Source: Mucilaginibacter terrae (lineage in GTDB: Bacteria > Bacteroidota > Bacteroidia > Sphingobacteriales > Sphingobacteriaceae). Taken from it: DNA of 64,000 bases. Below are positions 28,322 through 38,440 of this stretch, piece by piece. Position 1 is the first letter of the stretch. Every line of letters begins with the position of its first letter. Location of the stretch: positions 3,658,001-3,722,000 of the forward strand of contig NZ_JAVLVU010000001.1 in assembly GCF_031951985.1 (NCBI RefSeq). Direction: 5' to 3'. Below the pieces are notes generated by a model that was not told where the DNA came from, did not search any database, and saw only the letters and a program-made list of their open reading frames with translations. The position numbers and the translations under genes were made by a program.

Positions 28322-29806
28322 ATGTTTAACAAGAATTTTTATAAAGCAATATTACTTACTGTAATGATGGTGTTGGTAACGGCAACCTCATGCAACAAGT
28401 ACCTGGAGTTGCGTCCGCAGGATGGCATAACGCGCGATAAGTTCTGGCAAACCAAAGAACAATTATCATCGGCAGTGATAGCATTATACAATGCTATGGG
28501 CAATACTACAGCCAATTTTTTCATTTGGGGCGAATTACGTGCCGACATGGTAATACCCGGACTAAACTCACGACAGGATGATATTAACGTAGTAAATAAT
28601 AATATTTTATCAACTAATAGTATAACCGATTGGGGCGAATTTTACAGGGTAATTAACCTTTGTAATACCGTGCTCGATTTTGGTCCGCAGGTTATCAGTC
28701 GCGATGCTACCTTAACGCAAACCCAGTTAAATGCTTATCTGGCCGAAGCGTTGACCATTCGCTCCATCATGTATTTTTACCTGGCACGTACCTTTGGCGA
28801 TGTTCCGCTTAAATTAAACTCAACCTCATCTGACTCGGATCTGGGCCAGTTACCTAAAAACCCTCAGGCCGAGATATTGAACCGCATAGTTGCCGATTTG
28901 CAAACAGCCGAAGGCTATGCCGTAATAAGTTATGGTAACAATGCATATGATAAAGGGCGTGTTACCAAATATAGTGTAAACGCCCTGCAGGCCGATGTTT
29001 ACCTGTGGATGGAGCGCTATGCTGATTGTATTACCGCGTGCGATAAAATTATAAGCACAGGTAAGTTTGCCCTGGTACCTACCGAAAGTGGTTGGTTTAA
29101 CCGGTTGTTCGTGGCAGGTAACTCACAGGAAGCCATTTTTGAACTGCAGTTTGACAACCAGTTTTTAAACCCGTTCTATACTATGTTTTTGCTCCCGATC
29201 CGTTTTAAGGCTCCGGGCGATATTATTGACAACTTTTGGGGGCAGGATGATTTTGACCCTATCAACGTTAGAGACGTAAGGGGCATTGATGCCTCGGTAC
29301 GCCAAAGCGATCAATTTATATACAAATACATAGGCTTATCTTCCAATTCAGTACGATCAGTTGACAACTCGTTTGCTCACTGGATATTTTACCGCTATGC
29401 AGATGTTTTATTAATGAAAGCTGAGGCCTGTGCCAACAGCAACCGCGGGCAGGAAACACTTGATATTGTAAGTCAGATACGTACACGCGCCAGGGCTCTG
29501 CCAAAGTCGGCACAGGTTAATCCACAACCGGGAGATGTAAGCGGGCTTAATGATTACGTTTTACAGGAGCGTGCTCTTGAGCTTGCTTACGAAGGCAAAC
29601 GTTGGTACGATTTAATTCGCCACGCCAAGCGTAACAATTATGCACGTATAGACGTATTGCTAAATGCTGTAATTAAGGTAATTCCGCCGGAAGCCCAGCA
29701 GGCAGCGCTGAATAAATTGCGCGATAAGAACAACCACTATCTGCCAATAAACCAATACGAAATACAAACAAACCCTAACCTGATTCAAAACCCATTCTAC
29801 AAATAG
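28322..29806 (+). CDS. SusD/RagB-family surface lipoprotein, paired with the frameshifted SusC
   Basis: The 494-residue lipoprotein has lipobox TATSC with Cys24, followed by NKYLELRPQDG, the typical SusD mature start. The helical TPR core (YLAEALTIRSIMYFYLARTFGDVP) and the C-terminal ERALELAYEGKRWYDLIRH block are both diagnostic. It caps the SusC barrel and binds the ligand at the cell surface. It starts 18 bases after the SusC stop. Its intact frame suggests the pair was functional until very recently. Confidence 0.92.
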   Translation: MFNKNFYKAILLTVMMVLVTATSCNKYLELRPQDGITRDKFWQTKEQLSSAVIALYNAMGNTTANFFIWGELRADMVIPGLNSRQDDINVVNNNILSTNSITDWGEFYRVINLCNTVLDFGPQVISRDATLTQTQLNAYLAEALTIRSIMYFYLARTFGDVPLKLNSTSSDSDLGQLPKNPQAEILNRIVADLQTAEGYAVISYGNNAYDKGRVTKYSVNALQADVYLWMERYADCITACDKIISTGKFALVPTESGWFNRLFVAGNSQEAIFELQFDNQFLNPFYTMFLLPIRFKAPGDIIDNFWGQDDFDPINVRDVRGIDASVRQSDQFIYKYIGLSSNSVRSVDNSFAHWIFYRYADVLLMKAEACANSNRGQETLDIVSQIRTRARALPKSAQVNPQPGDVSGLNDYVLQERALELAYEGKRWYDLIRHAKRNNYARIDVLLNAVIKVIPPEAQQAALNKLRDKNNHYLPINQYEIQTNPNLIQNPFYK

Positions 29807-29822
29807 TTTTTGCACCAACAAA

Positions 29823-31556
29823 ATGAAGACTGATATGAGAAAAATATTTGACCGGATGCCTGCAATACTGATGGTATTGGGCTTCACCGTAATGATTGGT
29901 TTTAATAGTTGTAAACGGGAAGCGCTTACTTACACAACCACAAGTACGGTAAACATGTATTCGTACATTAAACAAAACCCCGATTACTCGCTGTTTAAGC
30001 AAATAGTTGATAAAGCAGGTTATGCAAGTTACCTGGATGCTTATGGCGCATACACCTTGTTTGTATCAAACAATGCCGGTGTAAATGCATATTTAAAAGC
30101 CACCAATAAAGCCAGTGTTGATGCTATTGATGAAGCTACGGCAAAAAAAATAGTATCGGTAAGTATGCTGGCCGATACTTTGAATACCAATTATTTTAAA
30201 GATGGCAAACTGCGTACCCCAACACAATCGGGCCAATATATAATCACCGGCACCCGTAGTGTAAACGGAGTAACTTCAATTGTAATTAACAAGCAAGCTA
30301 ACTTTGTTACCGGTAATATTAAAACCGGTAACGGTTTAATTCACATTATTGATAACGTGCTTTTCCCGGCCGAGCTTACTTTGGCACGTACGCTGGAAAC
30401 AAATCCTAAGTACAGCATTTTTACTACTGCCTTAAAGGAAACCGGTTTTTATGATACCTTGAATGTATCGAGTAATGCCAATACCAACGTTTCGCGTAAA
30501 TTTTTAACGCTCATAGCCGAAACCGACAGTGCCTTTAACGCAAACGGTATAGCCAACTACAATGCCTTAAAAACCCGTTATTCAAAAACAGGCGATCCTA
30601 AAAACCATGCCGACAGCCTTTGGTTATTTTGTGCATACCGTGTGTGGCCCGAATTAGCTTACTTGTCAGATATTGCAACATCTACTGCACATGCCACATT
30701 GGCCCCTCTTGAGGTTACTACAAGCGAGCTGGATGGCCAAACCGTACTGCTAAATAACGATACTTTTAATGGTGTATTAGAACCCGGAATTGCGCTTGAT
30801 CGCCCTAATAGTGATATATCTGCCAGCAATGGCGTATTGCACCGCCCATTAGGTACTTACAGAATAAAAGTGCGTTTCCCAACACCGGTTTATTTCGATG
30901 TGGCTAATCAACCCGAAATCAGGCGTTCTGGTTTCTATCGTGTGCCAGGGCAATCAGGCAAAATATTCAACTACGCATCACTTAGCGAAGTTGTATTGGT
31001 GGGCGAATCGAGTGATAATAACAGGTTGGCGTATTCGACTACTGCTGCAAACCCCGGACCAGAGGAATATTTTTTTGGAAACGATTACGTAAATATAGGA
31101 TTACGTTTCAGAACCGGAGCCAAAACAAGTAATACATCACAGGCAACATTTACCACGCCTGTAATTGTGAAGGGGCGCTATAAAATATGGATCGATTATA
31201 AAGTTGGTGGCGGTAGTCAAAGTATACCTGTTGCTTTTGACGGTGTTACCCTACCTAACATTTTAAATCCTGCTGATGCACTTATTTATGGTGAAACAGA
31301 GGCACAAGCTGAGTCGAGAGGATTTAAAAGCTATTCAGAATGGCCTATAGCCAACTTTACTAAGGCCCCGTCGCATGTTGGCCGTTTGGTTGGTATTGTT
31401 AACGTAGCTACCACTGCACGTCACACCGTAACCCTAACGGCTACAGCATGTACAGGTTGTGCAACACAGTTTGTGCTCGACGCCATTGAATTCAGGCCGG
31501 TTGACATGGATCAGTTAAGACCTAAGCTGGGCCGTAGCGGCGGGTTGATACCTTAA
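29823..31556 (+). CDS. FAS1 lipoprotein with a C-terminal beta-sandwich-like domain
   Basis: The 577-residue lipoprotein has lipobox IGFNSC (Cys30); the ATG at 29835 is an alternative start four codons later. FAS1-like regions lie at about 43-185 (YTLFVSNNAGVNAYL, then NGLIHIIDNVLFP) and about 195-345 (YSIFTTALKETGFYD, then NGVLHRPLGTYRIKV). The last 220 residues look beta-rich and end with TQFVLDAIEFRPVD, reminiscent of jelly-roll carbohydrate-binding modules (fold guess). It follows SusD by 16 bases. It probably is a surface-exposed partner of the SusC/SusD transporters. Confidence 0.8.
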   Translation: MKTDMRKIFDRMPAILMVLGFTVMIGFNSCKREALTYTTTSTVNMYSYIKQNPDYSLFKQIVDKAGYASYLDAYGAYTLFVSNNAGVNAYLKATNKASVDAIDEATAKKIVSVSMLADTLNTNYFKDGKLRTPTQSGQYIITGTRSVNGVTSIVINKQANFVTGNIKTGNGLIHIIDNVLFPAELTLARTLETNPKYSIFTTALKETGFYDTLNVSSNANTNVSRKFLTLIAETDSAFNANGIANYNALKTRYSKTGDPKNHADSLWLFCAYRVWPELAYLSDIATSTAHATLAPLEVTTSELDGQTVLLNNDTFNGVLEPGIALDRPNSDISASNGVLHRPLGTYRIKVRFPTPVYFDVANQPEIRRSGFYRVPGQSGKIFNYASLSEVVLVGESSDNNRLAYSTTAANPGPEEYFFGNDYVNIGLRFRTGAKTSNTSQATFTTPVIVKGRYKIWIDYKVGGGSQSIPVAFDGVTLPNILNPADALIYGETEAQAESRGFKSYSEWPIANFTKAPSHVGRLVGIVNVATTARHTVTLTATACTGCATQFVLDAIEFRPVDMDQLRPKLGRSGGLIP

Positions 31557-31601
31557 TATGAAGGTGTATTAATACTTAATAAATCTGAATTATCTGAAAG
31601 A

Positions 31602-33236
31602 ATGAAGAGTTTCAAAAATAAATATATGATAGCCTTACTGCTGATAACCATAGCATTAAGCGCTTGTAAAAAACAGTGGGACGAGCGTACCGAGGCTGTT
31701 GACCAGCAATTGGATAAGAACGTTGTACAGCAAATACAAGAGAACGGTAACCTGAGCACTTTCTCGGGTTACCTAACCAAATTGGGGTATGATAAATTAC
31801 TGGCAGGTTCAAAAACCTATACCATTTGGGCGCCTACCAACCAGGCGCTGCAGGGTATTGACCCGGCCACGGTGAATGATACGGCCAAACTTAAAAAGTT
31901 TGTAAATAACCATATTGCAAGCCAGGTTTATTTAACTACTGCCCCTAAACCAACCATGCGTGTACGTACCCTGGGCGGTAAAAATGTAACTTTTACTTCA
32001 ACTACTGTTGAAGATGCCCAGATTACTACTGCTAACCAGTATGTAAGTAATGGTGTGATACATGTCATTGATAAGGCAATTCCGCCTAAAATGAACATCT
32101 CTGAATACATCAGAAGTTTAAATGGCGTAGCCGATAAGCACAAGGCTTATATATTACGTAACGATACCAATTATGTTGATACCTCAAAAGCTACAGTACA
32201 AAGCTACGACCCTAAAACAGGTAAACCCATACTGGTGCCCGGTACAGGTTTAGTGAGCATTAACAAGTACTTTAACCGTGTAGCCAGCCTGGCTAACGAA
32301 GATAGTACCTATACGTACTTTGTATTAACCGATGCTGCTTACGATGCCGAACGAAACAAAGTGAGCAAATACTTTGCAACCGTGACCAACTCTGAGGATA
32401 CTACCATGAATATTTTGGCTGGCTTTAATGTATTGAAAGATGCCGCCGTACGTGGAATGGTTCCGCAAACCGGATTAAATAATTTAGTGTCGGTAAATAA
32501 TGTACCCGTGCCTGCAGCAGCAACAGCTGTTGTGCAAAGTTACAGTGCCAGCAACGGTATGGTGTATGTGGTAAACAGCCTGCCTTTTGATATTAAAAAC
32601 AAGATAACAGAAATTGTTATACAGGGTGAGCAACCTAGTTTTTTTGCCCGTACCGATGCCCGCGGCAGTATGTTTTACCGCAGCCGCCGCGATAAGAATG
32701 GCCTGACGTTAAATGATATCATGATAGGCACCACCGCAACATTACCGGCTAACTTTTTTGCTGCCTATAAATTACCAAACCTATACACCTGCCAGTATAA
32801 AATAGTTGTGCGTGCTATAAATGATATAAGCTTTACTACCCCAACCGATATTGTTGAGAGCTTCAATTTTGGACAGATAACAGCACCAACGATCTCTGGC
32901 GGTACCATCGCACCCAACGATGTGGTGAAATTCCCGGCGCAGCGCATGGGGCCGGTTAGCTTTAACGGTGTACCTTTAGTTAATTGGGATGAAGTTACTT
33001 TACCAACGCCGGCAAACAAAAGTGCAACCAGTTTGCTCACGCCGCCTACCAATATTGCGGGTGGTAATCCTACCACAACAGCAACCGCAGCAAATACCAT
33101 TAATTTAACCAATGGTAACTTAACTGTGCTTAAGCGTACATCAATTAATATGTATGTGATAGGTGCAAATGCTACAGCAGCCAACACAAATAACATCACA
33201 TTCGATTACGTAAAACTGGTACCTATTATACAATAA
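31602..33236 (+). CDS. FAS1 lipoprotein, second of the tandem
   Basis: The 544-residue lipoprotein has lipobox ALSAC (Cys22) followed by KKQ. A clear FAS1 domain spans about 43-165 (YTIWAPTNQALQGI, then NGVIHVIDKAIPP). A second, weaker one spans about 170-335 (YTYFVLTDAAYDAERN, then NGMVYVVNSLPFD). The C-terminal 200 residues end NITFDYVKLVPI, like the C-terminal domain of the preceding gene, so the two may be diverged duplicates. It sits 45 bases after that gene and 16 before the second SusC. Confidence 0.8.
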   Translation: MKSFKNKYMIALLLITIALSACKKQWDERTEAVDQQLDKNVVQQIQENGNLSTFSGYLTKLGYDKLLAGSKTYTIWAPTNQALQGIDPATVNDTAKLKKFVNNHIASQVYLTTAPKPTMRVRTLGGKNVTFTSTTVEDAQITTANQYVSNGVIHVIDKAIPPKMNISEYIRSLNGVADKHKAYILRNDTNYVDTSKATVQSYDPKTGKPILVPGTGLVSINKYFNRVASLANEDSTYTYFVLTDAAYDAERNKVSKYFATVTNSEDTTMNILAGFNVLKDAAVRGMVPQTGLNNLVSVNNVPVPAAATAVVQSYSASNGMVYVVNSLPFDIKNKITEIVIQGEQPSFFARTDARGSMFYRSRRDKNGLTLNDIMIGTTATLPANFFAAYKLPNLYTCQYKIVVRAINDISFTTPTDIVESFNFGQITAPTISGGTIAPNDVVKFPAQRMGPVSFNGVPLVNWDEVTLPTPANKSATSLLTPPTNIAGGNPTTTATAANTINLTNGNLTVLKRTSINMYVIGANATAANTNNITFDYVKLVPIIQ

Positions 33237-33252
33237 CTTCTCAACCTTAACT

Positions 33253-36200
33253 ATGCAAAATTTTACTAAATCATTTAGTTTACTGCTCTTTATATGCCTT
33301 TTATGGGGCGTAAAAGCCAAAGCGCAGGAAACAGATAGCGTATCAGTACGGCTTGCAGATAGTATTGCACGTTACAAGGCCGATTCTATAAGCCGGGCTA
33401 AAGGGCCAAAAATAAGCGGTGTTATTAAAGATGCCGCAACTAAACGCCCTATATCGGGCATCAACATTGGTGTGCCTTTATATTCATCGGCCATTAGTGA
33501 CGAGAACGGACGTTTTACCATTAGCTTGCCCAATGCCGATGTGGTTTTAAACATAAGCGGCCAGGGCTACCAGGAAAAGAAAGTTCCGGTTAAAGGCCGT
33601 CGTACATCATTGCCTGATATTTTCCTTTTTGAGGGTTCATACAGTTCGGTTTATGATGTTGCCCGAATGCCATTTGGTGCTGTTCCGCATGCGTATGTTT
33701 CAAACGCAGTATCATCGGTAAATACACAGGGTGCCTGGGATCCGGTGTCGCAGGAAACCCCGGATAGTTATTTACAGGGTAAAGTGGCCGGCTTAGATGT
33801 TATCCGCCGTTCGGGTACGCCAAATATTGGTGCTAACTTATTTTTACGTGGTTATAACTCCTTATATGGAGGTAACGCTCCGCTGGTGTTAGTTGATGGT
33901 ATGATATATGATACTTATCGCTACGGCCGTTCATTAATAAGCGGACACATCCACAACCCGTTTGCTAACCTCGATTTACACGATGTAGATAACTATACAA
34001 TTTTAAAGGATGCTTCGGCAGGTATGTATGGTACAAAAGGTGCCAATGGTGTAATTTTAATAACCACCAACAATAACCCCGATTTAGCTACCAAAATTGA
34101 TTTTTCGGCATACAGTGCTTACAATTATATGCCAACAGGCAATAAATTGCCTATCATGCAAGCCGGTGATTATCGTACTTACTTGTCTGACTTGCTGCGT
34201 ACCACCAACCTTACTTCGTCACAAATTTCGGCATTGCCTTACATGAACGATGACCCTTCGCAGGCTAATTATTATGTATACCATAACAATACCGACTGGC
34301 AAAAACGCGCATTTAAAAACGGCTTCAACCAAAACTATAACCTGCGTGTATCGGGTGGTGATGATATTGCCCGTTACGTATTATCATTAGGCTATGGAGG
34401 TAATAAAGGCATTACCCCAATGACCGATTTGAGCAAGTTTAACACTCGTTTCAACGCCGATTTAAATATCAGCCGAAACTTTACGGTAAAGGCAAACCTG
34501 TCATTTCAGTACAACGAGCAAAACCTGCGCGACCAGGGTTTATCGCCAAATACCAATCAATTGTACCTGGGCTTAATTAAATCGCCATTACTCCGTACCA
34601 ATGATGTAAATGCGCAGGGTATCGAATCGCCTAACCTGGCCGATACTGATATATTTGGCATCAGTAACCCTGCCGCTATTATAGCAAATTCAATAGGCCG
34701 TAACCGCAACTATCGCTTTTTTGGTAACCTTGTTTTCAGGTACCAGTTTAGCCGCAGCTTTGCTGCCCAAACCCTCATTGGCGTAACTACCGATAAGGTG
34801 CGCGAGAATACGTTTATGCCACGCGCCGGTGTTGCTAATGATACTACTGCTACTGTTGTTATTGATAGTCGCCTGGGTAGTCAAACCCAGCGTTTGTATA
34901 GCTTGTATAACGATACTTACCTATCGTACAACCGCACCTTTAACCGCGTACATACTTTGGGAGTTTACCTGGGTACAAGATTTACACACTTTACCTCGCA
35001 GTATAACGTTAACGGCAGCTACAACTCGGCTATCGATCAGCTGATTACCGTGAGTAACGGTTTGGCTACAACCCGTATGGTAGGCGGCGATATTGGTAAA
35101 TACCGCTGGATGAACAATTATTTGAGTGCCAACTACCAATTATATAACAAATACATATTTGGCTTTAACTTAACCGCCGATGCGTCTTCGCGCTTTGGCT
35201 CACAGGCCGACGGTGTATCGTTAGGCGGTGTTAAAATGGCTGTATTACCATCGGCGTCGGCTGCATGGGTTATGTCGTCTGAAAAATTCATGGCCAACAT
35301 CAACTTTATCGAATTACTTAAACTTCGCGCCAGCTACGGTTTAACCGGTAACGATAATATTGGTAACTACGCTTCTCGTCAGTATTATGTATCGCAAAAC
35401 TTATTAGGCCTGCAAGGTTTGGTAAGGGCTAACTTTGGCAACCCTATGCTGCAATGGGAAATTGGTAAAAAGCTCGATATTGGTATCGATGCGGCCTTCT
35501 TTCAGGAGCGTTTGAGCATCACTGCTGATTACTTCAGAAACACTACCACCAAAATGATAACCCAGGAGCCCGTTGCTGCCGCAGGTGGTTTGGCTTATGC
35601 CGTTACCAACAATAGCGGTATGCGTACCAACGGTTTCGAGTTGTCGGTTAATGGCCGTGTAATCAGTCAGCCTAATTTTAAATGGGATTTAGGCTTTAAT
35701 ATAGCAGCTTACCGCAATAAAATAACCAGCTTGCCTGCTACCATGAAAACCCAGTACGCCGGTGCAACTATCCTAACCGAGGTTGGCCGCCCTGCAGGTG
35801 TATTTTACGGTTACAAAACAAATGGTGTATATACCACCAGTACCGAGGCCTCAACAGCCGGTTTATCATACCGCAACTCACAGGGTAGCTTAGTTCCGCT
35901 TCAAGGTGGCGATATGCGCTTTGTTGATGTAAATGGTGATAAGATTATAGACGCGCAGGATATGCAGGTAATAGGCAACCCTAACCCCGATTTTGTGGGT
36001 GGTATAAGTACCGGCATAGTTTACAAACGCTTTACTGTAAGTGCTTTGTTTACCTTTAGCAAGGGCAACCAGTTGTACAACTATACCCGTCGTCAAATTG
36101 AGTCGCAAAGCAACTACAACAACCAGTCGCTGGCCATTAACAACAGGTGGCGTGCCGATGGGCAGGTTACCTCAACCCCGCGTGCATCCTTTGGCGACCC

Positions 36201-36477
36201 AAGCGGAAACTCAAGTTTCTCTGACCGCTGGATCGAAGACGGATCATATTTTCGCCTGCGTACTTTAACCGTAAATTACGACGTAAACCTTAAAAAATTG
36301 AAGTTTCCTAAATATGTAAAAATTTATGCTACAGGTAACAACCTGGTAACCTTTACCAAGTATTTAGGCTACGATCCGGAGTTTGCAGCGAGCGAAAACC
36401 TGCTGTTGCGTGGTATTGATACTACGCTTGAGCCTCAGTTCAGAACGGTACAATTAGGAGTGCGTATAGGTATATAG
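33253..36477 (+). CDS. SusC-family TonB-dependent outer-membrane receptor (second copy)
   Basis: The protein has 1074 residues: signal peptide (ending AKAQ, about 25), a short polar linker, a carboxypeptidase-regulatory-like domain (about 52-125, KISGVIKDAATKRPISGINI), plug (about 150-270, PDSYLQGKVAGLDVIRRSGT and LVLVDGMIYDT) and a 22-strand-type barrel with a C-terminal GIDTTLEPQFRTVQLGV. It should import a ligand delivered by SusD, powered by TonB. Compared with the first SusC of the operon its frame is intact and the linker differs, so the two are not simple copies. Confidence 0.92.
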   Translation: MQNFTKSFSLLLFICLLWGVKAKAQETDSVSVRLADSIARYKADSISRAKGPKISGVIKDAATKRPISGINIGVPLYSSAISDENGRFTISLPNADVVLNISGQGYQEKKVPVKGRRTSLPDIFLFEGSYSSVYDVARMPFGAVPHAYVSNAVSSVNTQGAWDPVSQETPDSYLQGKVAGLDVIRRSGTPNIGANLFLRGYNSLYGGNAPLVLVDGMIYDTYRYGRSLISGHIHNPFANLDLHDVDNYTILKDASAGMYGTKGANGVILITTNNNPDLATKIDFSAYSAYNYMPTGNKLPIMQAGDYRTYLSDLLRTTNLTSSQISALPYMNDDPSQANYYVYHNNTDWQKRAFKNGFNQNYNLRVSGGDDIARYVLSLGYGGNKGITPMTDLSKFNTRFNADLNISRNFTVKANLSFQYNEQNLRDQGLSPNTNQLYLGLIKSPLLRTNDVNAQGIESPNLADTDIFGISNPAAIIANSIGRNRNYRFFGNLVFRYQFSRSFAAQTLIGVTTDKVRENTFMPRAGVANDTTATVVIDSRLGSQTQRLYSLYNDTYLSYNRTFNRVHTLGVYLGTRFTHFTSQYNVNGSYNSAIDQLITVSNGLATTRMVGGDIGKYRWMNNYLSANYQLYNKYIFGFNLTADASSRFGSQADGVSLGGVKMAVLPSASAAWVMSSEKFMANINFIELLKLRASYGLTGNDNIGNYASRQYYVSQNLLGLQGLVRANFGNPMLQWEIGKKLDIGIDAAFFQERLSITADYFRNTTTKMITQEPVAAAGGLAYAVTNNSGMRTNGFELSVNGRVISQPNFKWDLGFNIAAYRNKITSLPATMKTQYAGATILTEVGRPAGVFYGYKTNGVYTTSTEASTAGLSYRNSQGSLVPLQGGDMRFVDVNGDKIIDAQDMQVIGNPNPDFVGGISTGIVYKRFTVSALFTFSKGNQLYNYTRRQIESQSNYNNQSLAINNRWRADGQVTSTPRASFGDPSGNSSFSDRWIEDGSYFRLRTLTVNYDVNLKKLKFPKYVKIYATGNNLVTFTKYLGYDPEFAASENLLLRGIDTTLEPQFRTVQLGVRIGI

Positions 36478-36497
36478 TTAAGTTGACTAATCATATT

Positions 36498-38273
36498 ATG
36501 AAAAGAAATTCATACAAATTTTTATATAAGGTTTTACTGGCGGGCGCATTAATGTCCTCTTTCTCGTGCCAAAAGCTCATGGACGTTAAGCCCGAAGATC
36601 AGGTTGATATTGCCAATCATTATCAAACCATTTACGATGCCAATGCAGCCGTAATTGGTATATACGGCCAGTTGCAGGGCATTGCCGACCGTTACATTGT
36701 GCTTAACGAGCTACGTGCCGATTTGATGAGCCCAACCGCAAATGCCGATCAGTATTTGAGGCAGTTAAACACGTTTAGCGTAACGCCTGACAACCCTTGG
36801 GCCGACCCTAAGCCATTCTATAAGATCATTTTAAACTGTAATGATGCCTTGAAGAATTTCGACATCATGCTGGCATCATCCAAATTAACCCAGGCTGATT
36901 ACAATGAACGTTATGCCGATGTAAATGCTATGCGTTGCTTTTTATACCTGCAACTGGGTATGCACTGGGGCAGCGTACCTTACGTGACCGATCCGCTGGA
37001 AACAGTTGATGCATTAAAGGATGCCAACAAGTTCCCTAAGATCAGCTTTAATGATCTGCTGGATAAACTCATTGCTTCAATGGTAAGCCGTAGCTTGCAA
37101 GACTATTCAAGCACTAATATCACAGGATCAACCAGTACTTCTTTGAATACCACAGTTGATGGGTACCCTACCAACCTGTTTTTTGTAAACAAACGATGCT
37201 TACTGGCCGATTTATACCTGTGGAAAGGAAATTATAATGCTGCAGCAACGCTATACCGTTACGTTTCTGACACTGGTTATCGGAATATTGCAGGTGCAGG
37301 TGATGCCGGCTATTGGCAGTACAAGGCTAACTGGGGTGTATTCCTTATTACTTATAACCGTGCTGGCGACGAAAGCTCATTTTTAGACGATAATACCAAT
37401 AAAAGTGGCTGGCGGGCAATATTTGGTAATCCTGTACAAGGTACCGATACAGGGTCGGAGTGGATATGGACCATACCTTTTGACCGTAATTTTGCACCGG
37501 TTAATCCGTTTATCGATTTGTTTTCGAATCAGGGCGGGCGCTATTTGCTAACCTCATCAAAACTTGCCTTAAATACCTGGGCTACACAAACACAGGCCAA
37601 TGGTTTTGTTGGCGATGCTCGTGCAAAAATTTCGGTCAGAACTATAAATGGACAGCCGGTAATTGCAAAGCCGTTATATTATTATTTAAATGAAAGTACG
37701 CTAATACCCACAAACGTGTTGCAAAGGCAAGGCCGCTGGCTGCTATACCGTGGAAGTGCCTTAAACCTGCGCTTTGCCGAGGCCGCCTGCCGTGATAACC
37801 AGGTTAAAGTAGCTTATGCTTTAACTAATGTGGGCGTAAAAGGAGTTTACAATGGCGTGTTTCCGGGTACAGGCACCGTACCTTCAGATGTTACTAACAT
37901 TATGCAAACAATGGCGCCAGCCCCATATGATATGGATGCCCGCGAAGGACAGGTACCTTACTATCGTAGCCCATGGTACCGTCAAATTGGTACCCGTACC
38001 CGCGCTAATATGCCTAACCTGCCGGCTACTTTGTTCCAAAATAATGATGTAACTGGTATGGAAAACGCTATTGTTGATGAAGATGCCGCCGAACTTGCTT
38101 TTGAAGGCTACCGTTGGGGCGATCTGTTGCGCATATCGTTACGCCGTAATGATATGAGCTTTTTGGCCGACAAAGTGTACAATAAATTAGTAAGCGAAGG
38201 CAACGCTTCGGCATCAACTGCCCGTGCCAAGATCATGAGCACAAACGGAGCTTATTTGCCGTTTAATTTATAA
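36498..38273 (+). CDS. SusD/RagB-family surface lipoprotein (second copy)
   Basis: The 591-residue lipoprotein has lipobox SSFSC (Cys24) followed by QKLMDVKPEDQ. It carries the SusD helix pair MRCFLYLQLGMHWGSVPYV and the C-terminal DEDAAELAFEGYRWGDLLR block. The ATG at 36498 gives a clean signal peptide; an upstream TTG at 36483 adds five residues. It is about 100 residues longer than the first SusD, so the ligand pocket probably differs. It is the last gene of the operon, and a strong terminator follows. Confidence 0.92.
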   Translation: MKRNSYKFLYKVLLAGALMSSFSCQKLMDVKPEDQVDIANHYQTIYDANAAVIGIYGQLQGIADRYIVLNELRADLMSPTANADQYLRQLNTFSVTPDNPWADPKPFYKIILNCNDALKNFDIMLASSKLTQADYNERYADVNAMRCFLYLQLGMHWGSVPYVTDPLETVDALKDANKFPKISFNDLLDKLIASMVSRSLQDYSSTNITGSTSTSLNTTVDGYPTNLFFVNKRCLLADLYLWKGNYNAAATLYRYVSDTGYRNIAGAGDAGYWQYKANWGVFLITYNRAGDESSFLDDNTNKSGWRAIFGNPVQGTDTGSEWIWTIPFDRNFAPVNPFIDLFSNQGGRYLLTSSKLALNTWATQTQANGFVGDARAKISVRTINGQPVIAKPLYYYLNESTLIPTNVLQRQGRWLLYRGSALNLRFAEAACRDNQVKVAYALTNVGVKGVYNGVFPGTGTVPSDVTNIMQTMAPAPYDMDAREGQVPYYRSPWYRQIGTRTRANMPNLPATLFQNNDVTGMENAIVDEDAAELAFEGYRWGDLLRISLRRNDMSFLADKVYNKLVSEGNASASTARAKIMSTNGAYLPFNL

Positions 38274-38279
38274 GACTAA

Positions 38280-38319
38280 AACAGGCAGTTTCTCAAAATA
38301 GAAACTGCCTGTTTTTTTT
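38280..38319 (+). terminator. Rho-independent terminator of the FAS1/SusCD operon
   Basis: Perfect 14-base arms (AACAGGCAGTTTCT and its complement) with a 6-base loop end in a run of nine or more T. It begins 7 bases after the SusD stop and is the strongest terminator in the window. Confidence 0.95.
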
Positions 38320-38440
38320 ATCTCTCTTTTTCATTTTACCCCTATCTCATTTTAAGCAATTGATTTTTGTGTTTAACCAACGCAGAGGAAGCCGAAAATC
38401 TTAAACAGAGTAGGCGATCAATTATAAACCTATATTAGTT

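Noticed and set aside
32765..33199. 144-codon minus-strand frame inside the third FAS1 gene
   Set aside because: It is a hydrophobic-looking shadow antisense to a well-supported lipoprotein gene.
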